Assembly: GCF_000935045.1 (NCBI RefSeq)
Contig: NZ_JYKS01000023.1
Coordinates: forward strand, 124,001 to 188,000
Source of the DNA: Pseudomonas sp. 10-1B
Lineage (GTDB): Bacteria; Pseudomonadota; Gammaproteobacteria; Pseudomonadales; Pseudomonadaceae
Direction: 5' to 3'
Length of the DNA: 64,000 nucleotides
Numbering within the stretch: position 1 is the stretch's first letter; each line of letters starts with the position of its first letter. Positions 36,579 through 52,838 of the stretch are shown piece after piece. The notes beneath the pieces were generated by a model. The model did no database searches. It was not told the DNA's origin and was given only the letters and a program-made list of their open reading frames with translations. The position numbers and the translations under genes are program-made.

Positions 36579-37835
36579 TTAGAAGTTGCCCTGGACCCAC
36601 CGCTTGAAGCGCTCAAGCACTGGGGCCTTCGGTTCATCGCCATAGCTGTTGCTGCTGCTGTTGCCGGTCAGGGGCAGGTCCTCGGTCTGCTTCTGCAGGC
36701 CGTAGGTGAGCAAGCCCACGCCGGTGGAATAGATCGGGTTGCGAACCACGTCGCTCAGGCCCCGAACGCTGTGCGGCACGCCCAGGCGTACCGGCATGTG
36801 GAAGATTTCCTCGGCCAGTTCCACGGCACCTTCCATCTTCGCGGTGCCGCCGGTGAGGACGATGCCGGCCGGCACCAGGTCCTCGTAGCCGCTGCGGCGC
36901 AGTTCGGCCTGGATCAGGGTGAAGAGCTCGTCGTAACGCGGCTCCACCACCTCGGCCAGGGCCTGGCGCGACAGCTCGCGCGGTGGGCGGTCGCCCACGC
37001 TCGGCACCTTGATGGTCTCGCCAGCGCCGGCCAGTTTGGCCAGGGCGCAGGCGTAGCGGATCTTGATTTCTTCGGCGTACTGGGTAGGTGTACGCAGGGC
37101 CATGGCGATGTCGTTGGTCACCTGGTCGCCGGCGATCGGGATCACCGCGGTGTGACGGATCGCGCCCTCGGTGAAGATGGCGATGTCGGTGGTGCCGCCA
37201 CCGATGTCCACCAGGCACACGCCCAGCTCTTTTTCATCGTCGGTCAGCACCGAGTAGGCCGAGGCCAGCTGCTCGAGGATGATGTCGTCGATTTCCAGGC
37301 CGCAGCGGCGTACGCACTTCTCGATGTTCTGCGCCGCGTTGACCGCGCAGGTCACCACGTGAACCTTGGCTTCCAGACGCACGCCAGACATGCCCAGCGG
37401 CTCGCGCACGCCTTCCTGGTTGTCGATCACGTAGTCCTGCGGCAGGGTGTGCAGCACGCGCTGGTCGGCCGGAATGGCCACGGCCTGGGCAGCGTCAAGC
37501 ACGCGCTCCAGGTCCGCCAGGCTGACCTCGCGGTCACGGATGGCGACGATGCCGTGGGAGTTCAGGCTACGAATGTGGTTACCGGCCACACCGACGAACG
37601 CCGAGTGGATGCGGCAGCCGGCCATCAGCTGCGCTTCTTCGACGGCGCGCTGGATCGACTGCACGGTGGACTCGATGTTCACCACCACGCCTTTTTTCAG
37701 GCCGCGGGACGGATGGGTACCGATCCCGACGATTTCCAGAGTGCCGTCTTCGCCCACTTCACCCACCAGCGCCACCACCTTGGAGGTGCCAATGTCCAGC
37801 CCGACGATCATTTTGCCGCTATGCGCGTTTGCCAT
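36579..37835 (-). CDS. ftsA: Cell division protein FtsA
   Basis: 418 residues from the ATG at 37833-37835. Actin-like fold: phosphate-1 VGLDIGTSKVVALVGE, the 1C domain, phosphate-2 VDIGGGTTDIAIF, adenosine motif IVLTGGTAKMEGAVELAE. The C-terminus VLERFKRWVQGNF is the amphipathic helix that tethers FtsA, and through it FtsZ, to the membrane. It starts 14 bases after the ftsQ stop. Confidence 0.99.
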   Translation of the reverse strand: MANAHSGKMIVGLDIGTSKVVALVGEVGEDGTLEIVGIGTHPSRGLKKGVVVNIESTVQSIQRAVEEAQLMAGCRIHSAFVGVAGNHIRSLNSHGIVAIRDREVSLADLERVLDAAQAVAIPADQRVLHTLPQDYVIDNQEGVREPLGMSGVRLEAKVHVVTCAVNAAQNIEKCVRRCGLEIDDIILEQLASAYSVLTDDEKELGVCLVDIGGGTTDIAIFTEGAIRHTAVIPIAGDQVTNDIAMALRTPTQYAEEIKIRYACALAKLAGAGETIKVPSVGDRPPRELSRQALAEVVEPRYDELFTLIQAELRRSGYEDLVPAGIVLTGGTAKMEGAVELAEEIFHMPVRLGVPHSVRGLSDVVRNPIYSTGVGLLTYGLQKQTEDLPLTGNSSSNSYGDEPKAPVLERFKRWVQGNF

Positions 37836-37849
37836 GGTCCTGCCTCTCT

Positions 37850-38719
37850 CTAATTCTTCGCAACGGCGGGTTGGGCCGTCGTCGGTGCAATCGGTTCCCG
37901 CCAACCAACGGCAAGTCCGTTGGAGTAACGCAGATCAATGCGGGCGATGTTGGTGATCTGCTCTTTGAGTGTCTTGTCGTAAATGGCAATGAAACGGCGC
38001 ATCTTCTCCACCAGATGATCGCGCCCCAGCAGCAGCTCGATGCCCGGCCCGGCGCTGCTCGCGCCCGTGGTCAGGAACCAGCTGCCCCGCTCGCGCAGCT
38101 CCAGGCGAGCGATGGAAAAGCCCAGGGGGCGCAGCATCTGGCTCAATACCTGATACTGCTGCATGACTTGTTGCTGAGCACGCTGCGGCCCGGCCAGCTG
38201 CGGCAGGTGCTCATAATTGGCCAGCTCGCGCGGAGTGAAGGCCTGGCCCTGGTTGTTGAGCAAGGCCTCGTCACCCCAGCGCGCCACCGGCAGCTGTTCT
38301 TCCAGGCGGATCACCACTTCGTCGGGCCATACCCGGCGTACTTCGGCGTGGGCGATCCACGGCATCTGCTCGAGTTCCGCGCGCATCGCCGGCAAGTCGA
38401 CACTGAAGAAGCTCGCGGCCACATAGGGCGCGATGCGCTGCTGCACCGACTGCTGGCTGATGTAGCTGAGGTCACCCTGCACGTCGATCTTGGTGATCGG
38501 CCGGTCGGCATAGGGCATCAGGCGAATGGCGCCCTCGTAGGCAGCAAAGCCGGCCGCCACCAGCAGCACCGGCCACAACAGGCGCTTGAGGCCGCCCAGG
38601 CTGGGCCGCGGCAGGCGCGCCGATACGGGCTCGTCGGCCACCAGCCGGCTGGCACCACGCGGCACCGGCTTGCTACGGCCGGTAACGGGTTGCTGCTGAC
38701 GTATCATCGCGCCTTGCAT
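37850..38719 (-). CDS. ftsQ: Cell division protein FtsQ
   Basis: 289 residues. A basic cytoplasmic tail of about 45 residues, one transmembrane helix ([19 protein letters not shown]), then a POTRA domain ([21 protein letters not shown]) and the beta domain that contacts FtsL/FtsB. It scaffolds the FtsQLB complex that activates septal wall synthesis. It starts 5 bases after ddlB. Confidence 0.97.
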   Translation of the reverse strand: MQGAMIRQQQPVTGRSKPVPRGASRLVADEPVSARLPRPSLGGLKRLLWPVLLVAAGFAAYEGAIRLMPYADRPITKIDVQGDLSYISQQSVQQRIAPYVAASFFSVDLPAMRAELEQMPWIAHAEVRRVWPDEVVIRLEEQLPVARWGDEALLNNQGQAFTPRELANYEHLPQLAGPQRAQQQVMQQYQVLSQMLRPLGFSIARLELRERGSWFLTTGASSAGPGIELLLGRDHLVEKMRRFIAIYDKTLKEQITNIARIDLRYSNGLAVGWREPIAPTTAQPAVAKN

Positions 38720-38724
38720 GGTGA

Positions 38725-41118
<2,394 letters not shown>

Positions 41119-41126
<8 letters not shown>

Positions 41127-42198
41127 GGGCCACCTCCAGGCAGATATCGACCACGGTGCTGGTTGCGGCAGGTTTGGCCAGGCGCCGCGCGGTGCCTGCC
41201 ATGACGTTGAGTTTCTCGGGTTGCATCAGCACCTCGTTCAGGCGTTCAGCGAGCTGCGCTGCGCCAGTTGTCGCTTGTGGCATCAGGAAGGCAGCGCCTT
41301 CACGGGCCAGATATTGGGCGTTGTGGGTCTGGTGGTCGTCGATGGCGTGGGGCAAAGGCACCAGCATCGAAGGCAGGCCTGCTGCCGCCAGCTCGCTGAC
41401 GGTCAGGGCACCGGCCCGGCACACCACCATGTCGGCCCAGCCATAGGCTTGGGCCATGTCCTTGATGAAGGGCTCTACCTGAGCCTCGACGCCCGCCTCG
41501 TGATAACGCTCGGCGGTGATCGGCGCGTGTTGCTTGCCGGCCTGGTGGAACACCTCTGGGCGCAGCGCTGCGGGCACTTCGGACAGGGCCTTAGGCAACA
41601 ATTTGTTCAATGGTTCCGCACCCAGGCTGCCGCCGAGCACCAACAGCCGCGCACGGCGCTCGGCCAGGGGCGCGCGTTGCGCGTCCATGAACAGCTCCGG
41701 GCGCACCGGGTTGCCGGTGGTGCGACGTTTGTCACTGGCCTCGAAGGTGTTCGGGAAAGCTTCGCAGACCCGCGCCGAGAGTGGCACCAGCAAGCGATTG
41801 GCGGTACCGGCACGGGCGTTCTGCTCATGGATCACCAGCGGCACGCCGCACAGCCGCGCGGCCACGCCGCCAGGGCCGGTCACGTAGCCGCCAAAGCCCA
41901 GCACACACACCGGCTTGAGCTGACGAATGATGCGCCGCGCCTGCAGCACGGCCTTGACCAGGGTGAACGGCGCCGTGAGCAACGACAATTTGCTCTTGCC
42001 GCGCAGGCCGCTGACCTGGATCAGATGCAATGGCAGACCAGCCTGTGGCACCAGCTCGTTCTCGATACCGCGCGGGGTGCCCAGCCAGTGCACGCTGTAA
42101 CCGCGCGCCTGGAACTCACGGGCGCAGGCCAGGGCCGGGAACACATGCCCGCCGGTGCCGCCGGCCATGATCAGTACGTTCTTGCCGTCAGCGGCCAT
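41119..42198 (-). CDS. murG: Undecaprenyl-PP-MurNAc-pentapeptide GlcNAc transferase
   Basis: 359 residues from the ATG at 42196-42198, which has GAGGAGA about 8 bases upstream; a TTG six codons earlier is less likely. The glycine-rich [15 protein letters not shown] and the C-domain [13 protein letters not shown] and [23 protein letters not shown] are MurG hallmarks. It makes lipid II from lipid I at the inner face of the membrane. It overlaps ftsW by 11 bases. Confidence 0.98.
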
Positions 42199-43402
42199 GA
42201 CTGGTCTCCTCGGCAAAATCGCTTTCGCTGAATTCGTGTTCTTCGCTGCCCAGGTGCGTGCGGCTTTCCCACTCGATGCGCAGCAACAGGCCCACGCAGG
42301 CGCAGCAGATCACCAGCGAGCTGCCGCCATAGCTGAGGAACGGCAGGGTCAGGCCCTTGGTCGGCAGCAGGCCGACGTTCACGCCGATGTTGATCAGGAA
42401 CTGGCCGATCCACAGGAAGGCCAGGCCAAACGCCATGTAGGCGGCGAAGAACTGCTTGGCCTTCTCGGCCCACAGGCCGATGTACAGGGCACGCACGGTG
42501 ACGAACACGAACAGCGCGATGGTCACCAGCGAACCGACCACACCGAGCTCTTCGGCCAGCACCGAGAACACGAAGTCGGTGTGCGCTTCGGGCAGGTAGA
42601 ACTGCTTCTGCACACTGTTGCCCAAACCCACGCCCAGCCACTCACCGCGGCCGAAGGCAATCAACGCCTGGGTCAGCTGGTAGCCCGAACCGAACTGATC
42701 GGACCAGGGGTCGGTGAAGGTGATCAGACGCGCCATCCGATACGGCTGCGCCTGTACCAGCACGAACACCGCGACCACCGCCAGCACCACCATCAGGCTG
42801 AAGCGGAACAACCCCACCCCGCCAAGGAACAACATGGCCGCTGCCGCGCCCATCATCACCACGGTAGCGCCGAAGTCTGGCTCCATCAGCAGCAGGCCGG
42901 CCATGGGCAGCAGCACGATGAACGGTTTGAAGAAGCCCATCCAGCTTTCGCGCACCTCGGTCTGCCGGCGTACCAGGTAGCCGGCCAGGTAGATGACCAC
43001 GAACACCTTGGCGATTTCCGAAGGCTGGACGTTGAAGAAGCTGAAGCCGATCCAGCGCATGGAGCCGTTCACTTCGCGGCCGATACCGGGGACCAGTACC
43101 AGCACCAGCAGGCCGAAGGCGCCCAGCAGCATCAGGAAGCCCATGCGCTGCCAGGTGGCGATCGGCACCAGCATGGTCGCGCCGCAGGCGACCAGGCCAA
43201 GGAACACGTACACCAAGTGGCGGGTCATGTGGTAAAGCGGGTTGCCCGACTGCACCGCAGCCACTTCCGAGGACGCCGAGGTGATCATCACCAGGCCCAG
43301 GCCCAGCAATGCCAGGCAGCCGGCAAGCAACGGGAAGTCCAGGTCGATGCCACGGCCGCTGATCAGCGGCGACGGGTAGGGCTTGAGGATGCCGAAGATC
43401 AT
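42188..43402 (-). CDS. ftsW: SEDS peptidoglycan glycosyltransferase FtsW
   Basis: 404 residues from the ATG at 43400-43402. Ten membrane helices are expected; the SEDS signature segments FFNVQPSEIAKVFVVIYLAGYLVRR, FGSGYQLTQALIAFGRGEW and GLTLPFLSYGGSSLVI are clear. It polymerises septal glycan strands with FtsI. The start overlaps the murD stop by 4 bases (ATGA), so a shorter start than the open frame suggests is right. Confidence 0.98.
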   Translation of the reverse strand: MIFGILKPYPSPLISGRGIDLDFPLLAGCLALLGLGLVMITSASSEVAAVQSGNPLYHMTRHLVYVFLGLVACGATMLVPIATWQRMGFLMLLGAFGLLVLVLVPGIGREVNGSMRWIGFSFFNVQPSEIAKVFVVIYLAGYLVRRQTEVRESWMGFFKPFIVLLPMAGLLLMEPDFGATVVMMGAAAAMLFLGGVGLFRFSLMVVLAVVAVFVLVQAQPYRMARLITFTDPWSDQFGSGYQLTQALIAFGRGEWLGVGLGNSVQKQFYLPEAHTDFVFSVLAEELGVVGSLVTIALFVFVTVRALYIGLWAEKAKQFFAAYMAFGLAFLWIGQFLINIGVNVGLLPTKGLTLPFLSYGGSSLVICCACVGLLLRIEWESRTHLGSEEHEFSESDFAEETSHGR

Positions 43403-44751
43403 GCAAGGCCTCCCGCTGCCTGGGCGAACAGGCGCCCGCGTTCTTCGAAGTTCTTGAACATGTCGAGGCTGGCGCACGCCGGCGACAGCAGCACCGCGTC
43501 GCCGGCCTGGGCCAGCTCGGCGCACTGCTGCACGGCTTCGTCGAGGGTCTTGACCCGCACCAGTTGCACATCGTCGCCCAAGGCTGCCGCCAGGCGCTCG
43601 GCATCACGACCGAGCAATACCACGGCACGGCAGAAGCGCTTGACCGGTTCGCGCAGCGCGTTGAATTCGGCGCCCTTGCCATCGCCGCCAGCGATCAGCA
43701 CCAGCTTGCCTTCGATATCGGCACCCAGGCCTTCGATGGCGGCCAGGGCGGCACCGACGTTGGTGGCCTTGGAGTCGTCGTACCAGCTCACGCCGTTACG
43801 CTCGCGCACCCACTGGCAGCGGTGGGCCAGGCCAGCGAATTGGCGCAGGGCTGCGAGCATTGGCGCGAACGGCAAGCCCGCGGCATGGCCCAGGGCCAGC
43901 GCCGCCAGGGCGTTGCTTTGGTTGTGGGCACCACGGATCTTCAGCTCGCGCACTGGCATCAGTGCCTGGAATTCGAATGCCAGGTACTTTTCGCCGTCCA
44001 CTTCACGCAGGCCAAAGGCCTTGAAGTCCGGCTGGTTGAGGCCGAAGGTCCAGCACGGACGGCCTTCCACCGGCAGCGGCCGGCTCAGGGCGTCCTGGCG
44101 GTTGACCACCACCTGGCGGGCACCGCGGAAGATCCGATGCTTGGCCAGGTGGTAGGCCGGCAGGCCGCTGTAACGGTCCATGTGGTCTTCGCTGATGTTC
44201 AGCACCGTGGCCACTTCGGCGTTGAGCTGGTCGGTGGTTTCCAGCTGGAAGCTGGACAGTTCCAGCACGTACAGTTCGACGTCATCGGCCAGCAGGTCCA
44301 GCGCCGGGGTGCCGAGGTTACCGCCCACGGCCACACGTTTGCCGGCCTTGGCGGCCATTTCGCCGACCAGGGTGGTGACGGTGCTCTTGGCGTTGGAACC
44401 GCTGATGGCAATGATCGGCGCCTTGGCGTGGCGGGCGAACAGCTCGATGTCGCCGGACAGCCTCACCCCACGCGCGGCCGCCTGCTGCAGGGCCGGAGTG
44501 GCCAGGGCCAGGCCGGGGCTCACGTACAGCTCGTTGGCGCGGCACAGGAAGTCCACGTCCAGCTCACCACAGCGCACTTCCACCTGCGGGTAATCACGGC
44601 GCAGGGTGTCCAGTTCCGGCGGTTGCTCGCGGGTGTCGGCGACCGCAAAGGCAATGCCCCGGCTCGCCAGGAAGCGAACCAGGGACATGCCGCTCTTGCC
44701 GAGGCCGACAACGATGCGGAATTGGTCGGAAGCGATCAGTGACACGCTCAT
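43399..44751 (-). CDS. murD: UDP-N-acetylmuramoylalanine--D-glutamate ligase
   Basis: 450 residues. N-terminal IVVGLGKSGMSLVRFLASRG binds the uracil part, the P-loop reads GSNAKSTVTTLVG (Ala where many have Gly), and the central NISEDHMDRYSG and later YDDSKATNVGA are conserved. It adds D-Glu to UDP-MurNAc-L-Ala. It starts directly after the mraY stop with no gap. Confidence 0.98.
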   Translation of the reverse strand: MSVSLIASDQFRIVVGLGKSGMSLVRFLASRGIAFAVADTREQPPELDTLRRDYPQVEVRCGELDVDFLCRANELYVSPGLALATPALQQAAARGVRLSGDIELFARHAKAPIIAISGSNAKSTVTTLVGEMAAKAGKRVAVGGNLGTPALDLLADDVELYVLELSSFQLETTDQLNAEVATVLNISEDHMDRYSGLPAYHLAKHRIFRGARQVVVNRQDALSRPLPVEGRPCWTFGLNQPDFKAFGLREVDGEKYLAFEFQALMPVRELKIRGAHNQSNALAALALGHAAGLPFAPMLAALRQFAGLAHRCQWVRERNGVSWYDDSKATNVGAALAAIEGLGADIEGKLVLIAGGDGKGAEFNALREPVKRFCRAVVLLGRDAERLAAALGDDVQLVRVKTLDEAVQQCAELAQAGDAVLLSPACASLDMFKNFEERGRLFAQAAGGLA

Positions 44752-45834
44752 CTACCTCAGTTTCAGGGTGGCAAGGCCGATCAGCACCAGGATCACGGTG
44801 ATGATCCAGAAGCGGACGATCACCCGTGGCTCTGGCCAGCCCTTGAGTTCAAAGTGGTGGTGGATCGGCGCCATGCGGAACACGCGCTTGCCGGTCAGCT
44901 TGAAGGAGGCGACCTGGATCACCACCGACAGGGTTTCCACGACAAAGATGCCGCCCATGATGAACAGGACGATTTCCTGGCGCACGATCACGGCGATGGT
45001 GCCCAGCGCGGCGCCCAGCGCCAGCGCGCCAACGTCACCCATGAACACTTGTGCCGGGTAGGTGTTGAACCACAGGAAGCCCAGGCCGGCACCGATCAAT
45101 GCGCCGCAGAACACGATCAGCTCGCCCGAGCCCGGCACGTAGGGAATCAGCAGGTATTCGGCGAACTTCACGTTACCCGACAGGTAGCAGAAGATGCCCA
45201 GGGCGCCGCCGACCATCACCGTTGGCATGATCGCCAGGCCATCGAGGCCGTCGGTGAGGTTGACCGCGTTGCTGGAACCGACGATGACGAAGTAGGTCAG
45301 CACGACGAAGCCGATGCCCAGCGGAATGGTGACATCCTTGATGAACGGCAGGATCAGCGTGGTTTCGACGCTGGTCGGTGCGGTCTTGTAGAGGAACACC
45401 GCCGCAGCCAGGCCGAACACCGACTGCCAGAAGTACTTCCAGCGGCTTGGCAGGCCTCGGGAGTTCTTTTCGATCACCTTGCGGTAGTCATCGACCCAGC
45501 CGATGGCACCGAACGCCAGGGTGACGATCAGCACCACCCAGACGTAGCGGTTGCTCAGGTCGGCCCACAGCAAGGTGCTGATGGCGATGGCGGACAGGAT
45601 CAGCGCACCGCCCATGGTCGGGGTGCCGGACTTGGACAGGTGCGATTGCGGGCCGTCATTACGCACGGCCTGGCCGATCTGGCGAATTTGCAGGGTACGA
45701 ATCATCCACGGCCCCAGCCACAGCGCCAGCGACAACGCGGTCAGTACACCAAGAATCCCGCGCAGGGACAGGTACTGGAAGACCGCGAAGCCTTTGTGGA
45801 ACTGTTGCAGATACTCGGCCAACAGCAGCAGCAT
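44752..45834 (-). CDS. mraY: Phospho-MurNAc-pentapeptide transferase MraY
   Basis: 360 residues from the ATG at 45832-45834, one base overlapping the murF stop (TAATG). Ten membrane helices; the catalytic Asp-rich loops are [13 protein letters not shown], the Mg-binding [11 protein letters not shown] and [12 protein letters not shown], and the [11 protein letters not shown] loop near the end. It makes lipid I at the inner membrane. Confidence 0.99.
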   Translation of the reverse strand: MLLLLAEYLQQFHKGFAVFQYLSLRGILGVLTALSLALWLGPWMIRTLQIRQIGQAVRNDGPQSHLSKSGTPTMGGALILSAIAISTLLWADLSNRYVWVVLIVTLAFGAIGWVDDYRKVIEKNSRGLPSRWKYFWQSVFGLAAAVFLYKTAPTSVETTLILPFIKDVTIPLGIGFVVLTYFVIVGSSNAVNLTDGLDGLAIMPTVMVGGALGIFCYLSGNVKFAEYLLIPYVPGSGELIVFCGALIGAGLGFLWFNTYPAQVFMGDVGALALGAALGTIAVIVRQEIVLFIMGGIFVVETLSVVIQVASFKLTGKRVFRMAPIHHHFELKGWPEPRVIVRFWIITVILVLIGLATLKLR

Positions 45835-47193
45835 TAATGTTTCTCCCCGCTGGCACCGCACAATGCTGCCACGACGTTTTCCATCGCAGCGCTGCGCGAG
45901 CCCTTGATCAAGATAGTGGTGTCGCTGGCGTTTTCGGCGCTAACCGCGTCGATCAGCTCAGCTTGAGTAGCGAAATGGCGGCCATTGGCGCCGAACGCCT
46001 TGACCGCATGTGTCATGTTGGAACCCACTGCGTACAGGGCGTCGACCTTGCCACGCGCGTAGTCACCCACCTGACGGTGGCCTTCTTCCGCCCATTGCCC
46101 CAGTTCGCCGATATCCCCAAGCACCAGAACGGTGCGTCCGGAAAAGCCGGCGAGTATATCAATGGCTGCGCACATGGAGGTGGGATTTGCGTTGTAACTA
46201 TCGTCGATCACCCGCACGCCGTTCGGCGCGATCTGCGCCACGGTACGGCCCTTGACCGGTTGCACGGCAGCCAGGCCGGCGGCGATGCCGCTCAGGCTCA
46301 GACCAACGGCATGGGCAGCGGCGGCAGCAGCCAGGGCGTTGCTGACGTTGTGTTCACCCAGTACATTGAGCTGCACGTCTACCACGTCGCCGGCGCCATG
46401 CAGCTTGAACGACGGGCAACCACGGGCATCGCGACCGATGTCCCTGGCGTAGAAATCGGCATTCGCGTCGCTGCGCGCAAAACTGATGACCTTGTGCGCA
46501 CCGACACGGGCCTTCCAGATGGCGAAGGCCTTGTCGTCCAGGTTGAGGATGGCGATACCGCCCTCGCCCAGGCCTTCGAGAATCTCGCCCTTGGCCTCGA
46601 CGATCTTCTCCGGGCCGCCGAACTCGCCAACGTGGGCGGTACCGGCGTTGTTGATGATGACCACCTGCGGCTTGGTCAGGCCGACGGTGTAGCGGATCTC
46701 ACCAATGCGCGAGGCGCCCAGCTCGATCACCGCGGCGCTGTGCTCCGCGGCGATCTCCAGCAGGGTCAGCGGCGCACCCAGGTCGTTGTTCAGGTTGCCG
46801 CGGGTGGCGTGTACCAGGCCACGGGTACGCAGGATGCTGGCGAGCATTTCCTTGACCGTGGTCTTGCCGCTGGAACCGGTAATGGCCACCACGGGCTTGT
46901 CGAAGCCGGCGCGGTTCAGCGCACCAAGCTGGCCCAGGGCCAGGCGGCAATCAGCCACCAGCAGCTGCGGCAGGTCGACATCGGCTACTTCACGCTCGAC
47001 CAGGGCCGCGACAGCACCCTTGGCCTTCACATCGGCCAGGTAATCGTGGCCATCGAAACGCGGGCCGGCCAAGGCGACGAACAGTTGCCCGGCGCTGACG
47101 CTGCGGCTGTCGATGCTGACACCGCTGAAGCTGGCGTCGGCGCCGATCTGGCGACCATTCAGTGCAGTGCTCAGCTGGCTGAGTGCCATTGGC

Positions 47194-47201
<8 letters not shown>
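45834..47201 (-). CDS. murF: UDP-MurNAc-tripeptide--D-Ala-D-Ala ligase
   Basis: 455 residues from the ATG at 47199-47201, which has GGGAGG at 7 bases and overlaps murE by 8. P-loop is [19 protein letters not shown], with [13 protein letters not shown] and [12 protein letters not shown] further on, all MurF features. It completes the UDP-MurNAc-pentapeptide using the dipeptide from DdlB. Confidence 0.98.
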
Positions 47202-50703
<3,502 letters not shown>

Positions 50704-50707
<4 letters not shown>

Positions 50708-51651
50708 CGCAGCTTCTCCGCCACCCGCATCACGGCGCTGCGCGCCCGCGGGTTGGCCTTGAGCTCGGCGTCGGAGGCGAACTGGGCCTTGCCGATGAGC
50801 TTGATTTTCGGTTCGAAGACCTTGTGCTGTACCGGCAGGTTGCGTGGCAGGTTGTCGGCTTCGCCCTTGGCCAGCTTGCGCATGAACAACTTGACGATGC
50901 GGTCTTCCAGCGAGTGGAAGCTGATCACCGCCAGGCGGCCACCCACTTCCAGCGCGTCGATCGCGGCCTCGAGGCCAGCCTCGAGGTCGCCCAGTTCGTT
51001 GTTGACGTGAATGCGCAGCCCCTGGAAGGCACGGGTCGCCGGGTTCTTGCCCTTCTCCCAGGCCGGGTTGGCCACCTTCAGCACTTCGGCGAGGTCGCCG
51101 GTACGGGTGAACGGCTGCTGCTCGCGGCGCTGCACCACGGCGCGGGCCATGCGCTTGGCGAAACGCTCTTCGCCGTATTCCTTGAACACGCGGGCGATTT
51201 CTTCTTCGGGTGCAGTGGCGATGAACTCGGCGGCGCTGATGCCCTGGCCAGGATTCATGCGCATGTCCAGCGGGCCATCGTTGAGGAAGCTGAAGCCGCG
51301 CTCGGGGTCATCCAGTTGCGGCGAGGACACGCCCAGGTCCAGCAGCACGCCACTGACCTTGCCATCCAGGCCGCGCTCGGCCACCTCCGCACCCAGCTCG
51401 GCAAAGCTGCGCTGCACAATGACAAAGCGGCCGTCTTCGGCCGCCAGCGCTTGCCCCGTGGCAATCGCCTGTGGATCTTTGTCGAAGCCCAGCAGCCGCC
51501 CTTGCGGCCCGAGCTTGCTGAGAATCAGCCGACTGTGCCCGCCACGGCCGAAGGTGCCGTCCAGATAGCAACCGTCGGCGCGCAGGGCCAATGCCTCGAC
51601 AGCTTCGTCGAGCAGGACGGTGATGTGGTTGAAGCCGCTATCTATGGTCAC
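50704..51651 (-). CDS. rsmH: 16S rRNA m4C1402 methyltransferase RsmH
   Basis: 315 residues (formerly MraW). SAM-binding [16 protein letters not shown] and the segments [36 protein letters not shown] and [16 protein letters not shown] are diagnostic. It N4-methylates C1402 of 16S rRNA; RsmI at 52839-53723 adds the 2'-O-methyl to the same nucleotide, so both enzymes for this base lie within 2 kb. It overlaps mraZ by 4 bases. Confidence 0.98.
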
Positions 51652-52103
51652 AGGATCAGGTCACGCAATTCGTCGGGCATGGCACCCGGTTGTTGAATAG
51701 CTGCAAGGTCGGCTGCCGAAACCGCGTTCCAGGCATCTTCATCCCACAGCTGGAATTTGTTCAGTTGCCCCACCAGCATCGCCTTCTTGTCGAGCTTGGC
51801 GTACTCACGCAGGCGGGGCGGCACCAGGAAACGCCCACTGCCATCGAGCTCCAGGTCAACCGCATTACCGATCAGCAAACGCTGCAGACGGCGGTTTTCC
51901 TCACGCAACGATGGCAAGGCACGCAACTTGGCTTCTATCTGTTCCCACTCATCGAGGGGATAGACACACAAGCAGGGATCAACGGCGTCGATGGTCACGA
52001 TCAGTTGACCATTGCAACGCGAATCGAGCTCGTCACGGTACCGGCTCGGCATGGCGAGACGGCCCTTGGCATCGAGGCTGACGGCGTTGGCTCCGCGGAA
52101 CAC
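51648..52103 (-). CDS. mraZ: Transcriptional regulator MraZ
   Basis: 151 residues from a GTG at 52101-52103 (V)[20 protein letters not shown], preceded by a GGGGAA site; a TTG six codons upstream is unlikely. It has two AbrB-like MraZ domains with the DxxxR signatures ([29 protein letters not shown]). MraZ forms rings and in E. coli represses its own operon by binding TGGGN repeats; three such repeats lie just upstream here. It is the first gene of the dcw cluster. Confidence 0.97.
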   Translation of the reverse strand: MFRGANAVSLDAKGRLAMPSRYRDELDSRCNGQLIVTIDAVDPCLCVYPLDEWEQIEAKLRALPSLREENRRLQRLLIGNAVDLELDGSGRFLVPPRLREYAKLDKKAMLVGQLNKFQLWDEDAWNAVSAADLAAIQQPGAMPDELRDLIL

Positions 52104-52144
52104 GGCTGCGATTCCCCACAATGGTAGCTTTTTTGTGTCAGAAA

Positions 52145-52169
52145 ACCCACTTCATCCCACTTTCTGCCA
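52145..52169 (-). promoter_or_regulatory. MraZ boxes: three 10-bp-phased TGGNN repeats
   Basis: On the - strand TGGCA (52169-52165), TGGGA (52159-52155) and TGGGT (52149-52145) lie exactly 10 bp apart, each preceded by AAG. They sit just after the predicted transcription start, matching the known MraZ operator design (TGGGN with 5-base spacers). Confidence 0.75.
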
Positions 52170-52178
52170 CTTGCGCAC

Positions 52179-52208
52179 ACTATAGGAATCCGCCCGCAGC
52201 ACCGTCAA
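52179..52208 (-). promoter_or_regulatory. Main promoter of the dcw cluster (Pmra)
   Basis: On the - strand TTGACG (52208-52203) and TATAGT (52184-52179) with an 18-base spacer. Transcription should begin near 52172, about 70 bases before the mraZ GTG. Confidence 0.8.
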
Positions 52209-52412
52209 GGCACGTTCATAAGGAAAAGCCTTACAGGACCGAGATTTAGCGCGATAAGGGAATGTGGAAGGACTACCTAGAAGAAAAAAACACGAGAAAA
52301 ATCAAACCCACGCAAGCGAATGGAGTTCGAAGTTAAAGTGATTTATTAAGATTAAGATTTTTTCGGTATTACCGGAGTGCATCTGCTATCGATTCAAGCA
52401 GGGAAGGAAAGG
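52209..52412. other. AT-rich gap between the dcw promoter and rnpB
   Basis: 204 bases, clearly richer in A/T than the surroundings (runs such as GAAGAAAAAAAC and TTTATTAAGATTAAGA), with no gene and no REP. It contains the downstream end of rnpB transcription; no convincing terminator hairpin was found on the - strand. Confidence 0.6.
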
Positions 52413-52776
52413 TGGAGAGTCGATCTGTAAGCCGGGTTTTGTCGAGGACAGTCATTCCTCTACGACGGCCATCACTGGACGCCTCTAGCAACCTACCCGG
52501 TTCCGACGCGGGCCACGCCTGATGGAACCCTATTTGGTCTTGCTCCGAGTGGGGTTTACCTAGCCACGAACTGTTACCAGCCGTGCGGTGCGCTCTTACC
52601 GCACCTTTTCACCCTTACCGGCACCGAAGTGCTTAGGCGGTTGTTTTCTGTGGCACTTTCCGTAGGCTCACGCCTCCCAGGCGTTACCTGGCACTCTGCC
52701 CTATGGAGCCCGGACTTTCCTCCCCCATCTTTTGCGGAACAAAAGACGGCAGCGACTGTCCGATCGACTCTCCGCC
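52413..52776 (-). ncRNA. rnpB: RNase P RNA (bacterial type A)
   Basis: Read on the - strand, the RNA starts near GGCGGAGAGTCGATCGGACA and ends near CGGCTTACAGATCGACTCTC, so the two ends pair (P1). Conserved blocks are visible: GAGGAAAGTCCGGGCTCC (CR I) near the 5' end, AGAGCGCACCGC in the middle, AGAGGAATGACTG and the 3' ACAAAACCCGGCTTACAG. Length is about 360 bases; ends are estimated to a few bases. It is the catalytic RNA that trims tRNA 5' leaders. It lies between mraZ and rsmI, as in PAO1. Confidence 0.95.
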
Positions 52777-52838
52777 GCCAAGGTTACCGGCACGCGCGCC
52801 CGAGAACAAGCGATACCGGCATTTATATCAATTTGCCA

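Noticed and set aside
52370..52412. Terminator of rnpB
   Set aside because: The only small hairpin (CGGT-AAT-ACCG) is followed on the - strand by A rather than T, so it was not called.
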